From contig JACVTC010000053.1 of the NCBI GenBank assembly GCA_016946835.1, positions 673,501 to 737,500 on the forward strand: 64,000 bases of DNA, in the 5' to 3' direction. Below the pieces are notes generated by a model that saw only the letters and a program-made list of their open reading frames with translations, made no database searches and had not been told where the DNA came from. Shown piece by piece: positions 63,337 to 64,000 of this stretch; within the stretch, counting starts at the first letter, position 1; every line of letters starts with the position of its first letter. A program made the translations under genes and the position numbers. Origin of the DNA: Neocallimastix lanati (nom. inval.). Its lineage: Eukaryota > Neocallimastigomycota > Neocallimastigomycetes > Neocallimastigales > Neocallimastigaceae.

Positions 63337-64000
63337 ATGATCAGTGGTGTATTTATTTTCAATGTTAAAGGTGAAGTTATCATCTCGAGACTTTTCCGTC
63401 CTGATATTAAGTAATTAAAAACTGCAAAGTATAAATTTATTTATGGGCCAATATATATGAAAATACAAAATTTTATACTTTCATTATAATATTAATATTA
63501 TTGGTATTTTAAAATAATAATATCAATATTAGTTTTTTATTTATTTTAATTATATTATATTAATAATAATGTTTATATTTAATTATTATACAACTAAAAA
63601 ATTGAATTTAATAATATCAAATTTATAATTTTTAAATAAAGATGTTTTTTATTATTTTTTTTCTTTTTTTACTAAGAACTTATTTTAATTTTAATTATAT
63701 TAAATATAATTTTATTTATATCTTTTTAATTCTACTATATATATGTATATTTATATTTTATTTATATTAATTTTTATCAAAATCTTGTTTTTTTTTAAAA
63801 AAAAATAATAATAAACTAAATTAAATTAAATATCTCGAAAACAAAAAACATTGATTTTTTTTTCGAATAAAAGACGTTCATTGTCAGATGTTTTTCGAAT
63901 CCAAGTTATTTCAAATCCAGATATAAGATCACCAATTGCAACATTAGGTTCAACATCGTTCTTCCATGTTAAACATGAAAATATATATATTGTTGCTGTT
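63337..64000 (+). CDS. AP-2 clathrin adaptor complex mu subunit, 5' part only
   Basis: Exon 1 is 63337-63410 and exon 2 begins at 63874 and runs to the window edge. The intron 63411-63873 is GT-AG and the join is in frame. The 66 visible residues are MISGVFIFNVKGEVIISRLF, then RPDIKRSLSDVFRIQVISNP, DIRSPIATLGSTSFFHVK and HENIYIVAV. This is the N-terminal longin-like domain of mu-adaptin. GVFIFN.KGEV.ISR and RSP....TSFFHVK match AP-2 mu (human AP2M1, fungal Apm4) better than AP-1 or AP-3 mu. It packs in the AP-2 core and, in the part beyond the window, binds YxxPhi cargo signals during clathrin endocytosis. Truncated only by the window edge. Confidence 0.92.

Overview
The window looks like nuclear DNA from an anaerobic gut fungus (Neocallimastigomycota; the genus cannot be told from this window). 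The evidence is extremely AT-rich intergenic DNA full of homopolymers and AAT/TA microsatellites, GT-AG introns, and secreted proteins that end in the short Cys/Trp-rich fungal dockerin (CBM10-like) modules of fungal cellulosomes. Coding exons stand out sharply by base composition, so most exons could be joined by hand. Every join reported keeps the reading frame.

Layout. 1-2464 has no gene and carries microsatellites and a short GC-richer relic. 2465-4444 (+) is a GH9 cellulase with two dockerins; its signal peptide sits alone on exon 1. 5231-9560 is a graveyard of decayed coding sequence, including two relics of a non-LTR retrotransposon C-terminus (Cys/His finger). 10472-12481 (-) and 18385-20280 (-) are two nearly identical intronless CotH-kinase-like proteins with two and one dockerins. 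A frameshifted ankyrin fragment lies between them (16069-16358, -). 25216-28216 (-) is a six-exon gene joining a PWWP domain to a LEDGF/HDGF-type integrase-binding-like domain. 30597-34814 (-) is a twelve-exon folliculin (FLCN/Lst7). 34815-41608 is a gene desert. 41609-46249 and 46633-51455 (+) are tandem giant ankyrin-repeat paralogues of about 1,450-1,480 residues. 52469-54841 (+) is BRX1, a ribosome biogenesis factor, in seven exons. 56156-60248 (-) is alanyl-tRNA synthetase in six exons. 63337 to the window edge (+) is the start of the AP-2 clathrin adaptor mu subunit.

How the genes fit together. The left third is a cellulosome neighbourhood: a secreted cellulase and two secreted CotH-dockerin proteins that would dock to the same kind of scaffold. 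These genes have no intron or a single one, and an A-tract directly abuts the start codon. The right two thirds hold eukaryotic housekeeping or signalling genes, most of them intron-rich: TORC1 nutrient signalling (folliculin), chromatin reading (PWWP-IBD), 60S assembly (BRX1), translation (AlaRS) and endocytosis (AP-2 mu). The ankyrin pair is probably lineage-specific. The most interesting points are the PWWP-IBD protein, the CotH pair whose coding regions are nearly identical while their flanks have diverged, dockerin-number change between those copies, the folliculin with its arginine finger conserved, and an AlaRS with no room for an upstream organelle-targeting extension.
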